NCBI GenBank assembly: GCA_023150555.1
Contig: JAKLKQ010000045.1
Coordinates: 1-55,941, forward strand
Source of the DNA: Planctomycetota bacterium
Lineage (GTDB): Bacteria; Planctomycetota; SZUA-567; H5-PLA8
DNA: 55,941 nt
Direction: 5' to 3'
Below the pieces are notes generated by a model, which saw only the letters and a program-made list of their open reading frames with translations, made no database searches and was not told the DNA's origin. A program made the translations under genes and the position numbers. Numbering within the stretch: the first letter of the stretch is position 1; every line of letters starts with the position of its first letter. This document shows positions 7,667 to 15,400 of the stretch, piece after piece.

Positions 7667-9439
7667 TTGTCCGCGCGCGCCTTCGCCCGCCGCCACCGCC
7701 GCTGGGGCCCCATCCTGGTCCTGGCCGCCTGCTTCGCGCACAACCTCCACGCGAGTTGGCTCTGCTGGGGCGACCTCGCCGTCGACACCGGCCGCGAGAT
7801 CGCCACGGCGGTCCGCATCGCCAACGGCGAGGCGCTGTACGCGGACCTGCGCAGCTGGTACGGGCCGTTCGCGCCGTACTTCAACGGGCTGCTGTTCAAG
7901 CTCTTCGGCGCGAGGTACTCCGTCTTGTGCACGGCGGGCGCCGCCAGCGCCGCGGTGCTGTGCGCCGTCCTGTACCGCCTCGCGCGGCAGTATATGGACC
8001 GCACCGCCGCGACGCTCGCCGCCGCCGCCTTCCTGTACCTGTGCGCCTTCGCGCAGCTGACCTTCATGTCGACCTTCAACTTCGTGCTGCCGTACAGCTT
8101 CGCCGCGACGTACGGGATGTGCTTCGCCGCCGCGAGCCTCCTCTTTCTCGTGCGCCACGCGAAGAAGCGCCGCACCGCGGACCTGGCGCTCAGCCTGGCG
8201 GCGCTGGCGCTGGCGGCGCTGTGCCGCGTCGAGGCGCTCTTTCCCGCGCTGCTCGCGCACGCCGCGTTCCTGGCCTTCGGCTGCTTCGAACGCGGGCGCC
8301 TTTCGCGCGCGCACGCGGCCGGCTACGCCGCCGCGGCTGCCGCGGTGCTGGGCGTGTACGGCCTGCTGGCCGCTCAGGTGGGCTTCTCCACGCTGCTGTT
8401 CGACAACCTCCTGGGCGCCGCCAACCCGCGCATGCAGCCGTACATCCTCCACGTCGCGGGCCTGGACCAGCCCGCGCGAAGCCTGGGCTATGCGGGCGCC
8501 TCGCTGCTGGTCTTCGCGAGCCTGGGCGCGACCGCGTGGCACTTCGGGCGCGGCGACGACGCCCGCGGGCGCACGTTCCGCGCCGCGGGGCTTGCCGGAG
8601 TGAGCCTGGCCGGTATCGGGCTGCTCTCGCCGGAGGTCTCGCTGCGCGCGGTGCCGTTCCTGGCGCTGGCGCTGTTCGTGCACGCCGCGCGGGCGTGGCG
8701 CACGGCCGCCGATGCGCCGGCCCGCGACAGGCACCTGGCCGCCGCGTTGCTGCTGGCCTTCACGCTGGGCGCTTGCGCGCGCATTCCGCTGCGCGCGGTC
8801 GCGTACCACTACGGGTTCTACCTGATACCGGTGGGCCTGGTGGCCGTCGCGTGGGGCTTCTGCGCGTGGCTGCCGCACGCGCGCCGGTACGGCCACCCGC
8901 GGACGCTCGCGCGCTGCGCCGGCTGGGGCGCGCTGCTGGGGCTGATCTTCTCGCACGCCGCCGTCAGCCGGCAGGCCTACGCGACGCACACCGTCGAGGT
9001 CGCCGGCGCGTTCGGCCGCATGCGCCTGGCCGCGTACGGGAAGGACGGCCCCATCGGCGAGCCGCTCAGGGAAACGCTGAAATTGATGGAACGCCTGCCG
9101 CCGGACGCGCGCGTGCTGGCCGTGCCGCAGGGCGAGGGCCTGATCTACTTCACGGGCCGCGCCAACCCCTACGCGCTGACCATGTACCTGCCGATGGACT
9201 GGTCGGGGACGTGGAACGACGAGAAGATCATCGCCATGTGGGCCGCGAATCCCCCCGATGCCGTGCTGCGTTTGAAGTACGGCAGCGAGTTCGGGACCTT
9301 CGGCGAGGACTACGCGCAGGCGCCCTGGGCCTGGCTGCGCGCGCACACCGCGTTCTACAGCGGCGTGCGCACCAAAGACGAGATGCTGGTGGAGGTCTAC
9401 CTGCGGCCGGGCGTGACGTTGAGCGGAGCGCCGCAATGA
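7667..9439 (+). CDS. GT39-like membrane glycosyltransferase, first tandem copy
   Basis: This 590-residue polytopic protein has about ten or more hydrophobic segments. An early periplasmic-loop aspartate is in GDLAVDTGREI, followed by YGPFAPYFNGLLFKLFG. That pattern matches GT-C fold enzymes of the dolichyl-phosphate-mannose/ArnT (GT39/PMT_2) group, which transfer sugars from polyprenyl-phosphate donors at the outer face of the inner membrane. Acceptor unknown. The start is TTG at 7667, supported by alignment with its neighbour, which begins with the same MSARAFARR. The stop overlaps the ATG of the second copy (ATGA), so the two are coupled and clearly arose by tandem duplication. Confidence 0.8.
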   Translation: MSARAFARRHRRWGPILVLAACFAHNLHASWLCWGDLAVDTGREIATAVRIANGEALYADLRSWYGPFAPYFNGLLFKLFGARYSVLCTAGAASAAVLCAVLYRLARQYMDRTAATLAAAAFLYLCAFAQLTFMSTFNFVLPYSFAATYGMCFAAASLLFLVRHAKKRRTADLALSLAALALAALCRVEALFPALLAHAAFLAFGCFERGRLSRAHAAGYAAAAAAVLGVYGLLAAQVGFSTLLFDNLLGAANPRMQPYILHVAGLDQPARSLGYAGASLLVFASLGATAWHFGRGDDARGRTFRAAGLAGVSLAGIGLLSPEVSLRAVPFLALALFVHAARAWRTAADAPARDRHLAAALLLAFTLGACARIPLRAVAYHYGFYLIPVGLVAVAWGFCAWLPHARRYGHPRTLARCAGWGALLGLIFSHAAVSRQAYATHTVEVAGAFGRMRLAAYGKDGPIGEPLRETLKLMERLPPDARVLAVPQGEGLIYFTGRANPYALTMYLPMDWSGTWNDEKIIAMWAANPPDAVLRLKYGSEFGTFGEDYAQAPWAWLRAHTAFYSGVRTKDEMLVEVYLRPGVTLSGAPQ

Positions 9440-11325
9440 GCGCGCGCGCCTTCGCCCGCCGCCGCCGCTGGGGCCCCATCGCGGTCCTGGCCGCCTGCTT
9501 CGCGCACAACCTCTACGCAAGCTGGCTGACCTGGGGCGACCTGTGCGTCGACACCGGGCGCGAGTGGGAACTGCCGCGGCGCATCGCCGAGGGCGCGGCG
9601 CTCTACGCCGACCTGCGCTACTACTACGGGCCCTTCGCGCCGTACTTCAACGGGTTCCTCTACAAGCTCTTCGGCGCGCACCACTACGTGCTGTGCGCGG
9701 CGGGCGCGACAAGCGCCGCGCTGATGTGCCTGGTCTTGTATCGCCTCGCGCGGCAGTTCGTGGACCGCGCGAGCGCCACGCTGGCCGCCGCCGCGTTCCT
9801 GTACCTCTGCGGCTTCGCGCACCTGAACTTCTACTCGATCTTCAACTTCGTGCTGCCGTACACCTTCGCCGCGACGTACGGGATGCTCTTCGCCGCCACG
9901 AGCCTGCTCTTCCTCGCGCGCCACGCGTCCAAGCGCCGCGCCGCGGACCTCGCGCTCAGCCTCGCGGCGCTTGTCCTGGCGGCGTTCTGCAAGGTCGAGG
10001 CCTTCGTGCCGGCCTTCGGCGCGCACGCGGCCTTCCTGGCCTACGCCTTCTTCGAGAAGGGCCGTCTGAATAAGGCGCACCTGCTCGGCTACGCCTGCGC
10101 GGTCGCGGCGGTGCTGGGCGGCTATGGGGCGATTGCCGCGCGGGTCGGCTTCGATACGCTGGTGCACGACAACCTCGCCGGAGCGGTCAACGAGCGCGCC
10201 GGCGAGTACATCGGGCGCGTGAGCGGCCTCGCGGTGCTCGGCGATTCGCTGCTGTACATGGGCGCCTCCGCGCTGGCCTGCGGCGCGCTTTTGTTCGCCG
10301 CGCGAGTGCTGGCGCGCGGCGGCGGCAACGAAAAGGCCGGCGGCTGGCGCGCGGCGGTGCTGTTCGTGCTGGGCGCGGGGCTGTACGGCGCGCTGCCGGT
10401 CGCGATCCCCTTCCGCGCGCTGTCGCTGGGCGCGGGCGCGCTGCTGGCGGTGCTGGGCTGGCGCGGACTCACGGCAAAGGACGCGGCGGCGCGCGCCGCC
10501 GCGCTGCCGCCGCTGCTGCTGTGGGCCTTCACGCTGGGCGCGTGCGCCCGCACGCCGCTGCGCGTGGTCGCGTTCCACTACGGATTCTTCCTGCTGCCGG
10601 TCGGCCTGGTGGCGCTGGCGTGGGCCTTCGGCGCGTGGCTGCCGCGCGAAAAGGCGCCCGCGCATCGCAGACGTTTGGCGCGCTTCGCCGGCTGCGGGAT
10701 GCTGTTGGGCCTGATCTTCGCGCACGCGCGCATCTCGCACGGCTGGTACGGCGCGCACAAGATCGAATACGAGAGCCCCCGCGGGCGCCTGCGCCTGGTC
10801 GATTACCACCTCGGCCTGCCGGTCGGCGACGCGCAGAAGCGCACATTGCAGCTGCTCGAGACGCTGCCGCCCGGCACGAAGGTGCTGGCCCTGCCGCAGG
10901 GCCTGGGCCTGAACTTCTTCACCGGCCACGCCAATCCCTACGCGATGTTCTCGTACCTGCCCATGGAATGGTCGGGCAGCTGGGACGACCAGAAGATCGT
11001 CGCGATGTGGGCCGCCAACCCGCCCGACGTGGTGCTGCGCATGAACTACGGCATCGAGCACGGCGTCTTCGGCATCCACTACGCGCAGGAACCCTGGGAA
11101 TGGCTGCGCGCGCACGTCGAACGCCGCGCCACCGTCGGCCTGCCCGGCCAGCGCCCCGTCGTGGAGATCTACGCGCGGCCCGGCGTGATCTTCGGGCCGG
11201 TTCCCGCCGAAGAACCCGGCGCGCCGGATGAGAAGTCGCCAGCGCCCGCACAGCCCGCGGAAACCGAACCGGCGCTCGACCTGGACTTTATGCCGGTCCC
11301 CGGGTCGGAACCCTTCAAACCCTGA
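9436..11325 (+). CDS. GT39-like membrane glycosyltransferase, second tandem copy
   Basis: Paralogue of the preceding gene, 629 residues, with the same MSARAFARRRRWGP start, GDLCVDTGREWE aspartate loop, YYGPFAPYFNGFLYKLFG and many membrane segments. It keeps the C-terminal region before AQEPWEWLRAH, then adds a ~45-residue proline/glutamate-rich tail absent from copy 1. The reading frame is open far upstream (to about 7756), but that part is antiparallel nonsense in another frame of copy 1. The ATG at 9436, overlapping the previous stop, is the real start. Divergence between the copies suggests different donors or acceptors, or a heterodimeric arrangement. Confidence 0.8.
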   Translation: MSARAFARRRRWGPIAVLAACFAHNLYASWLTWGDLCVDTGREWELPRRIAEGAALYADLRYYYGPFAPYFNGFLYKLFGAHHYVLCAAGATSAALMCLVLYRLARQFVDRASATLAAAAFLYLCGFAHLNFYSIFNFVLPYTFAATYGMLFAATSLLFLARHASKRRAADLALSLAALVLAAFCKVEAFVPAFGAHAAFLAYAFFEKGRLNKAHLLGYACAVAAVLGGYGAIAARVGFDTLVHDNLAGAVNERAGEYIGRVSGLAVLGDSLLYMGASALACGALLFAARVLARGGGNEKAGGWRAAVLFVLGAGLYGALPVAIPFRALSLGAGALLAVLGWRGLTAKDAAARAAALPPLLLWAFTLGACARTPLRVVAFHYGFFLLPVGLVALAWAFGAWLPREKAPAHRRRLARFAGCGMLLGLIFAHARISHGWYGAHKIEYESPRGRLRLVDYHLGLPVGDAQKRTLQLLETLPPGTKVLALPQGLGLNFFTGHANPYAMFSYLPMEWSGSWDDQKIVAMWAANPPDVVLRMNYGIEHGVFGIHYAQEPWEWLRAHVERRATVGLPGQRPVVEIYARPGVIFGPVPAEEPGAPDEKSPAPAQPAETEPALDLDFMPVPGSEPFKP

Positions 11326-11408
11326 GCCCCGCCCTTCCCCGGCGCGGCTTGTCCCGGGCGCGCCTCCTTAATAGGATGCTTTTGTAGGCCTCTTGAGGAG
11401 ACGCACCC

Positions 11409-12617
11409 TTGGCATCCGGCCTGGCCCTCGATACGAAGATCCACCGCGCGCTGGGCGACCCGGCGCAGGCCGCCGCCGCCGGCGACCCGCCCGAAGTCGG
11501 TGCGGAACTAGCGCCCGTCCGCGACAAACTCGCCGCCGGCAAACGCCTCGAGAAGGCCGACGGCCTGGCCCTGTACGCGGCCAAGGACCTGCTGGGCCTG
11601 GGGCGCCTGGCCGCGTGGCACGCGCTCCGCCGCCACGGCCGCAGCGTCTACTACGTCTCCAACGGGCACATCAACTACTCGAACTTCTGCACGCTCTCGT
11701 GCGCGTTCTGCAGCTTCTTCCGCCGCAAGGGGCGCGACCGGCGCGACGGCGGCTACGAGATGACGCTGGAGCAGGTCTTCGAGGAAGCGGGCAAGATCGC
11801 AGCGCGCGGCGCGACGGAAGTGCACGTCGTCGGCGGGCTGCACCCGGACTTCCCGTTCGAATACTACACCGGAATGCTGAAGGGCATCCGAGCTCGGCAC
11901 CCCAAGCTGGGCCTGAAGTGCTTCACCGCCATCGAGATCTACCACCTCGCGACGCTGGCGAAACTCAGCCCCGCCGAAACGTTGAGCGCGCTGAAGGAGG
12001 CGGGCCTCGATTCGCTGCCCGGCGGCGGCGCCGAGATCCTGGACGACGAACTGCGCAAGATCATCTGCCGCGGCAAGGAGACCAGCGCCGAGTGGCTGGA
12101 CCTGCACCGCGCCGCGCACAAGCTGGGCATCCCGTCCAACGCGACGATGCTGCACGGGCATTACGAGACCATCGAACAGCGCGTCGAACACCTGCTGCAG
12201 CTGCGCGCGCTGCAGGACGAGACCGGCGGCTTCATGGCCTTCATCCCTCTGAGCTACCACCCGGACAACAACCCGCTGAAGGTCGAGCGCGGGCCCAGCG
12301 GCGCCGCCGAACTGCGCACGTACGCCGTCTCGCGCCTGCTGCTGGACAACGTCCCGCACGTGAAAAGCTACTGGGTGATGCTGGGGCTTTCCGTCGCGCA
12401 ACTCGCGTTGAGCTACGGCGCCAGCGACTTCGACGGCACCGTGGTGCAGGAGAAGATCTACCACATGGCCGGCGCGACGACGCCGCAGGAGTTGACCGTC
12501 GCCGACCTGCACCGCCTGATCCGCGAGACCGGCGGCGAGCCCGTCGAACGCGACCACCTGTACCGCCGCATCCGCCGCGGCACCGGCGGACCGCTGGACT
12601 GGGAAGTGGAATCCTGA
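11409..12617 (+). CDS. mqnE: Radical SAM aminofutalosine synthase (MqnE)
   Basis: MqnE joins 3-(1-carboxyvinyloxy)benzoate to SAM to make aminofutalosine, the second committed step of the futalosine menaquinone route. The 402-residue protein has the radical SAM cluster motif CTLSCAFC preceded by HINYSNF, and VVGGLHPDFPFEYY and FIPLSYHPDNNPL blocks typical of the MqnE/CofH family. MqnC is a related alternative, but the overall pattern fits MqnE better. The start is a TTG with GAGGAG about 9 nt upstream. No other mqn gene lies in the window; folE follows after 37 nt. Confidence 0.85.
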   Translation: MASGLALDTKIHRALGDPAQAAAAGDPPEVGAELAPVRDKLAAGKRLEKADGLALYAAKDLLGLGRLAAWHALRRHGRSVYYVSNGHINYSNFCTLSCAFCSFFRRKGRDRRDGGYEMTLEQVFEEAGKIAARGATEVHVVGGLHPDFPFEYYTGMLKGIRARHPKLGLKCFTAIEIYHLATLAKLSPAETLSALKEAGLDSLPGGGAEILDDELRKIICRGKETSAEWLDLHRAAHKLGIPSNATMLHGHYETIEQRVEHLLQLRALQDETGGFMAFIPLSYHPDNNPLKVERGPSGAAELRTYAVSRLLLDNVPHVKSYWVMLGLSVAQLALSYGASDFDGTVVQEKIYHMAGATTPQELTVADLHRLIRETGGEPVERDHLYRRIRRGTGGPLDWEVES

Positions 12618-12654
12618 TCGCGTAGACTCGCAGGAATTGAAGGCATAAATCAAG

Positions 12655-13236
12655 ATGGGGGAAATCCAGGTGGACCACGCACGCATCGAGAAGGCCGTTC
12701 ACGAACTGCTCGCGGCCGTCGGCGAGGACCCGGGCCGGGAGGGCCTGCGCGACACGCCGTCGCGCATCGCGCGCATGTACGAGGAAGTGCTCTCGGGCCG
12801 CGCCGAGGACCCCGCCAAGCACCTGGAGGTCACCTTCGACGAGTCGCACACCGAGTTGGTGATCCTGAAGGAGATCCCCTTCTACAGCATGTGCGAACAC
12901 CACATGCTGCCGTTCATGGGCATGGCCCACGTCGCGTACCTGCCCAACGGCCACATCGTAGGCTTAAGCAAACTCGCGCGCGTCGTCGAGAGCTTCGCGC
13001 GCCGCCTGCAGGTCCAGGAGCGCCTGACCAGCCAGATCGCCGACCTGCTGATGGAGAAGCTCGATGCGAAGGGCGTCGCCGTGCTGCTGGAGGCCACTCA
13101 CACCTGCATGACCATGCGCGGCGTGCGCAAGCCCGGCAGCGTGATGGTCACCAGCGCGATCCGCGGCATCTTCACCAAGGACCACGCGGCGCGCGACGAG
13201 GTCTTCACGCACTTCTACCACAAGCACGAGCTGTAG
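12655..13236 (+). CDS. folE: GTP cyclohydrolase I
   Basis: FolE converts GTP to 7,8-dihydroneopterin triphosphate, the entry to folate (and pterin or queuosine) synthesis. The 193-residue length is typical of the bacterial enzyme. Zinc ligands are seen in MCEHHMLPF and in [10 protein letters not shown], with the [14 protein letters not shown]-terminal block and [19 protein letters not shown] helix characteristic of type IA. The ATG has a purine-rich stretch (GGAATTGAAGG) upstream. It lies 37 nt after mqnE and 16 nt before a ketosynthase-like gene, so the three are likely co-transcribed, though their pathways differ. Confidence 0.96.
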   Translation: MGEIQVDHARIEKAVHELLAAVGEDPGREGLRDTPSRIARMYEEVLSGRAEDPAKHLEVTFDESHTELVILKEIPFYSMCEHHMLPFMGMAHVAYLPNGHIVGLSKLARVVESFARRLQVQERLTSQIADLLMEKLDAKGVAVLLEATHTCMTMRGVRKPGSVMVTSAIRGIFTKDHAARDEVFTHFYHKHEL

Positions 13237-13252
13237 GACTCGCGAGGGCCCC

Positions 13253-14464
13253 ATGGCCGACGAAGCTCCCCAACCCCCGCGCGTGCTGGTCACCGGCGCA
13301 GGCTACATCGCCCCCGCGCCCTTCGACGAGGCCCTGGCCGGCAAGCGCACCGAGTTGCCCAAGACCGCGCCGGAGATCACCGGCTTCGAGGTCACCGAAG
13401 GCGCGCCGGCCTTCGGCTACGAGATCGAGAACTTCGCGCTCGAACAGTACTGCCCCAACCTCAAGACCTTCGTCGACCGCACCAGCGCCCTGGCCCTGGC
13501 CGCCGGCAAGCTGGCGCTCGAGGACGCCGGCCTGCTGGCGCCCGAGTCGCGGCCCGAAGGCCTCGAGATCGGCTGCGCCTACGGCAGCACGATGGGCTGC
13601 CTGGAAGCGATGGAGATCTTCTGGAAGAAGATCAAGGACAGCAACCCGAAGTTCGCGCAGCCGCTGCCCTTCACGCACGGCTACGCCAACGCACCGTCGT
13701 CGCTGCTGTGCATCGAGTACGGCCTGCGCGGGTCGGCGGCGACCTTCGGCGGCGAGCGCCTGGCGGGCATCGAGGCGCTGCTGTTCGCGCACGACCGCAT
13801 CGTCACCGGCAGCGCCAGCGCGGTGCTCGTCGCCGCCAGCGAGAGCCTGACGCGCGCGCTGCACACGCATTTCCACAGCGAGAGCCGCCTGAGCCCCACC
13901 GGCACCGCCGCGCCCTGGCACGAGGACAACGACGGCATCGTCCCCGGCGAAGGCGCCGCCTGCCTGCTGCTGGAGAGCGAATCCAGCGCCGCAGCGCGCG
14001 GGCGCGCGGCACTCGCCGAAATCACCGCCATCGGCCTGGGTTCCGGCTCGGCCGTCAGCCCGTTCCTGGAATCGTGGGACCGCGCGAGCGAAGGCGCGCT
14101 GCGCGGCGTGGACCTTGCCGCCGGCCCAGCGCTGGTGATGGCCGCGACGCCGGAAGAGTCGAGCGTCGACAGTTGGGAACGCGCCTTCTGGACGCGGCGC
14201 CTGGCCAAGTGCCCCGAAGTCGGCGCCGTCGCCCCCAAGCTCTTCACCGGCGAACTGCTCTCCGCCAGCCCCATCCTGGGCATCGTGCTCGGCGCGCGCA
14301 TCCTGGCCGGAAAGATCGCCGGCTGCGGCCTGCCCGGCGCGGTGGCGCTGGGCGCGGCGGCCACGTCCAAAACGCCGCCGCCGCAGGGCCCCTTCGCGCA
14401 CGTCTTCGCCGGAGCAATCGACCCGCTCGCCGAGGCCGGCATCGTCACGCTGCGCAAAGCCTGA
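13253..14464 (+). CDS. Degenerate beta-ketoacyl synthase-like protein
   Basis: This 403-residue protein has the thiolase-type ketosynthase layout: LALAAGKLALEDAGL, LCIEYGLRG, then DGIVPGEGAACLLLE and a late KLFTG...SPILG block. The active site is missing. Where FabF-type enzymes carry TACAS, this protein reads ATFGGERLAG, with Arg169 aligned to the nucleophilic cysteine. The HGTGT histidine motif is absent, and GH of the last motif is GE. It may be a chain-length-factor-like partner or a binding scaffold rather than an enzyme. No acyl carrier protein or active ketosynthase is encoded nearby. It is 16 nt downstream of folE. Confidence 0.75.
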   Translation: MADEAPQPPRVLVTGAGYIAPAPFDEALAGKRTELPKTAPEITGFEVTEGAPAFGYEIENFALEQYCPNLKTFVDRTSALALAAGKLALEDAGLLAPESRPEGLEIGCAYGSTMGCLEAMEIFWKKIKDSNPKFAQPLPFTHGYANAPSSLLCIEYGLRGSAATFGGERLAGIEALLFAHDRIVTGSASAVLVAASESLTRALHTHFHSESRLSPTGTAAPWHEDNDGIVPGEGAACLLLESESSAAARGRAALAEITAIGLGSGSAVSPFLESWDRASEGALRGVDLAAGPALVMAATPEESSVDSWERAFWTRRLAKCPEVGAVAPKLFTGELLSASPILGIVLGARILAGKIAGCGLPGAVALGAAATSKTPPPQGPFAHVFAGAIDPLAEAGIVTLRKA

Positions 14465-14618
14465 TGCCGCTGCGTTGCACGCATCCTATTCGTGCCATGC
14501 CGCCGCAACTTTCTTGCAGTTTTGCCGCACCTTAATCGACGGCGTTAGGCACAAGTGCAATCGCTTTTGCGCTTCGTTTCTTCTTGCGCAGGCTGGAAAC
14601 GCGTAATAAAGAAAGGTT

Positions 14619-15305
14619 ATGAGCACGCGCGGGCATGCACCTTCCCCCGCCCCGGGCCACGACATCCTGGCCCGCTACCTGCACGCGTACGTCAACGCCC
14701 GGCAACTCAGCGACCTGGAACGCCCCTGGGGTCTGGGCAACGACGGCCTCGATGCGCTGTGGTCGCGCCTGACCGACGCCTTGGCGCGCAACCCGAAGGA
14801 ACTCAACCGCCTGATCGCCTCGGAACTGACCGAGGAAGACCGACTGCATATCGCTCGCACGATCACGCCGCTGATCTTCGCGCTGCCGCTGCGCGCGTAT
14901 CCCAGCGAAGTGCGCGCGATACGCAGCGGCCAACACCTGATCCTGAGCCTGCGGCACCTGCCCGCCGCGCTGCCCGCCAGCAAGCCCGAGAAGCCCACAG
15001 CCGAAGGCTGGACGCTTGCGAAGCACGTGCCCGAACCCGCGCGCGGGAAAGAAGGCAAGGAGAAGGCCAAGGACGTGCCCAAGGGCGAGGAGCCCATGGG
15101 CCACCTGCCCGCTGCCCTGACGCCGACCTTCGTCGCCCACTTGCGCAACGTACTGGGCTTCGAGGAGGGCCAGACGCGCCGCGACGTGACCGTCTCCAGC
15201 GGCGGGCGGCGCCGGCGCGTGCGCGTGACGATGCTGGCGCGCGACCGCGGCATCGTGGTGCGCTTCCTGGAACGCCTGGCCAGCCCCGCGGACGAAAACC
15301 GCTGA
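14619..15305 (+). CDS. Uncharacterised 228-residue protein
   Basis: I do not recognise this protein. It has no signal peptide and no membrane helix. The N-terminal half (residues 15-110) is helical-looking and ends in a hydrophobic stretch TPLIFALPLRAYP. A lysine/glutamate-rich linker (about 135-160) follows, then a basic C-terminal part containing SSGGRRRRVRVTMLARDRGI. The start ATG is preceded by AAAGAAAGG at suitable spacing. It is the last plus-strand gene before a bidirectional terminator, 154 nt after the ketosynthase-like gene. GC-rich codon use agrees with neighbours, so it is a native gene. Confidence 0.65.
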   Translation: MSTRGHAPSPAPGHDILARYLHAYVNARQLSDLERPWGLGNDGLDALWSRLTDALARNPKELNRLIASELTEEDRLHIARTITPLIFALPLRAYPSEVRAIRSGQHLILSLRHLPAALPASKPEKPTAEGWTLAKHVPEPARGKEGKEKAKDVPKGEEPMGHLPAALTPTFVAHLRNVLGFEEGQTRRDVTVSSGGRRRRVRVTMLARDRGIVVRFLERLASPADENR

Positions 15306-15345
15306 CGGCAGGGGCGAGCGGCGAGGGGTCAGGGGTGAGAGAATG
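15306..15345. repeat. CACCCCTC-type tract, reverse orientation
   Basis: GGGGCGAGCGGCGAGGGGT and AGGGGTGAGAG form the reverse complement of the tract at 2360-2376, 4205-4232 and 52826-52855. Here it lies directly after the stop codon, between the gene and its terminator. Confidence 0.55.
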
Positions 15346-15373
15346 AAAACGGGCGGCCGAAGCCGCCCGTTTT
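15346..15373. terminator. Bidirectional rho-independent terminator
   Basis: A perfect 12-bp stem, AAAACGGGCGGC/GCCGCCCGTTTT, encloses a 4-nt CGAA loop. The A-run on one side and T-run on the other allow termination in both directions. It lies between the converging ends of the plus-strand 228-residue gene and the minus-strand DUF4340-FKBP gene. Confidence 0.9.
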
Positions 15374-15400
15374 GCGTTTCTCAGGATTCAAGCAAAGCGG

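Noticed and set aside
5944..9520. Very long minus-strand ORFs antisense to the repeat protein and the glycosyltransferases
   Set aside because: They mirror high-GC third positions of clear plus-strand genes and encode only Arg/Gln/Ala-rich sequence without domains.
7756..11325. A single 1189-residue plus-strand fusion protein
   Set aside because: The first half is an out-of-frame shadow of the first glycosyltransferase; the real gene starts at the ATG at 9436.
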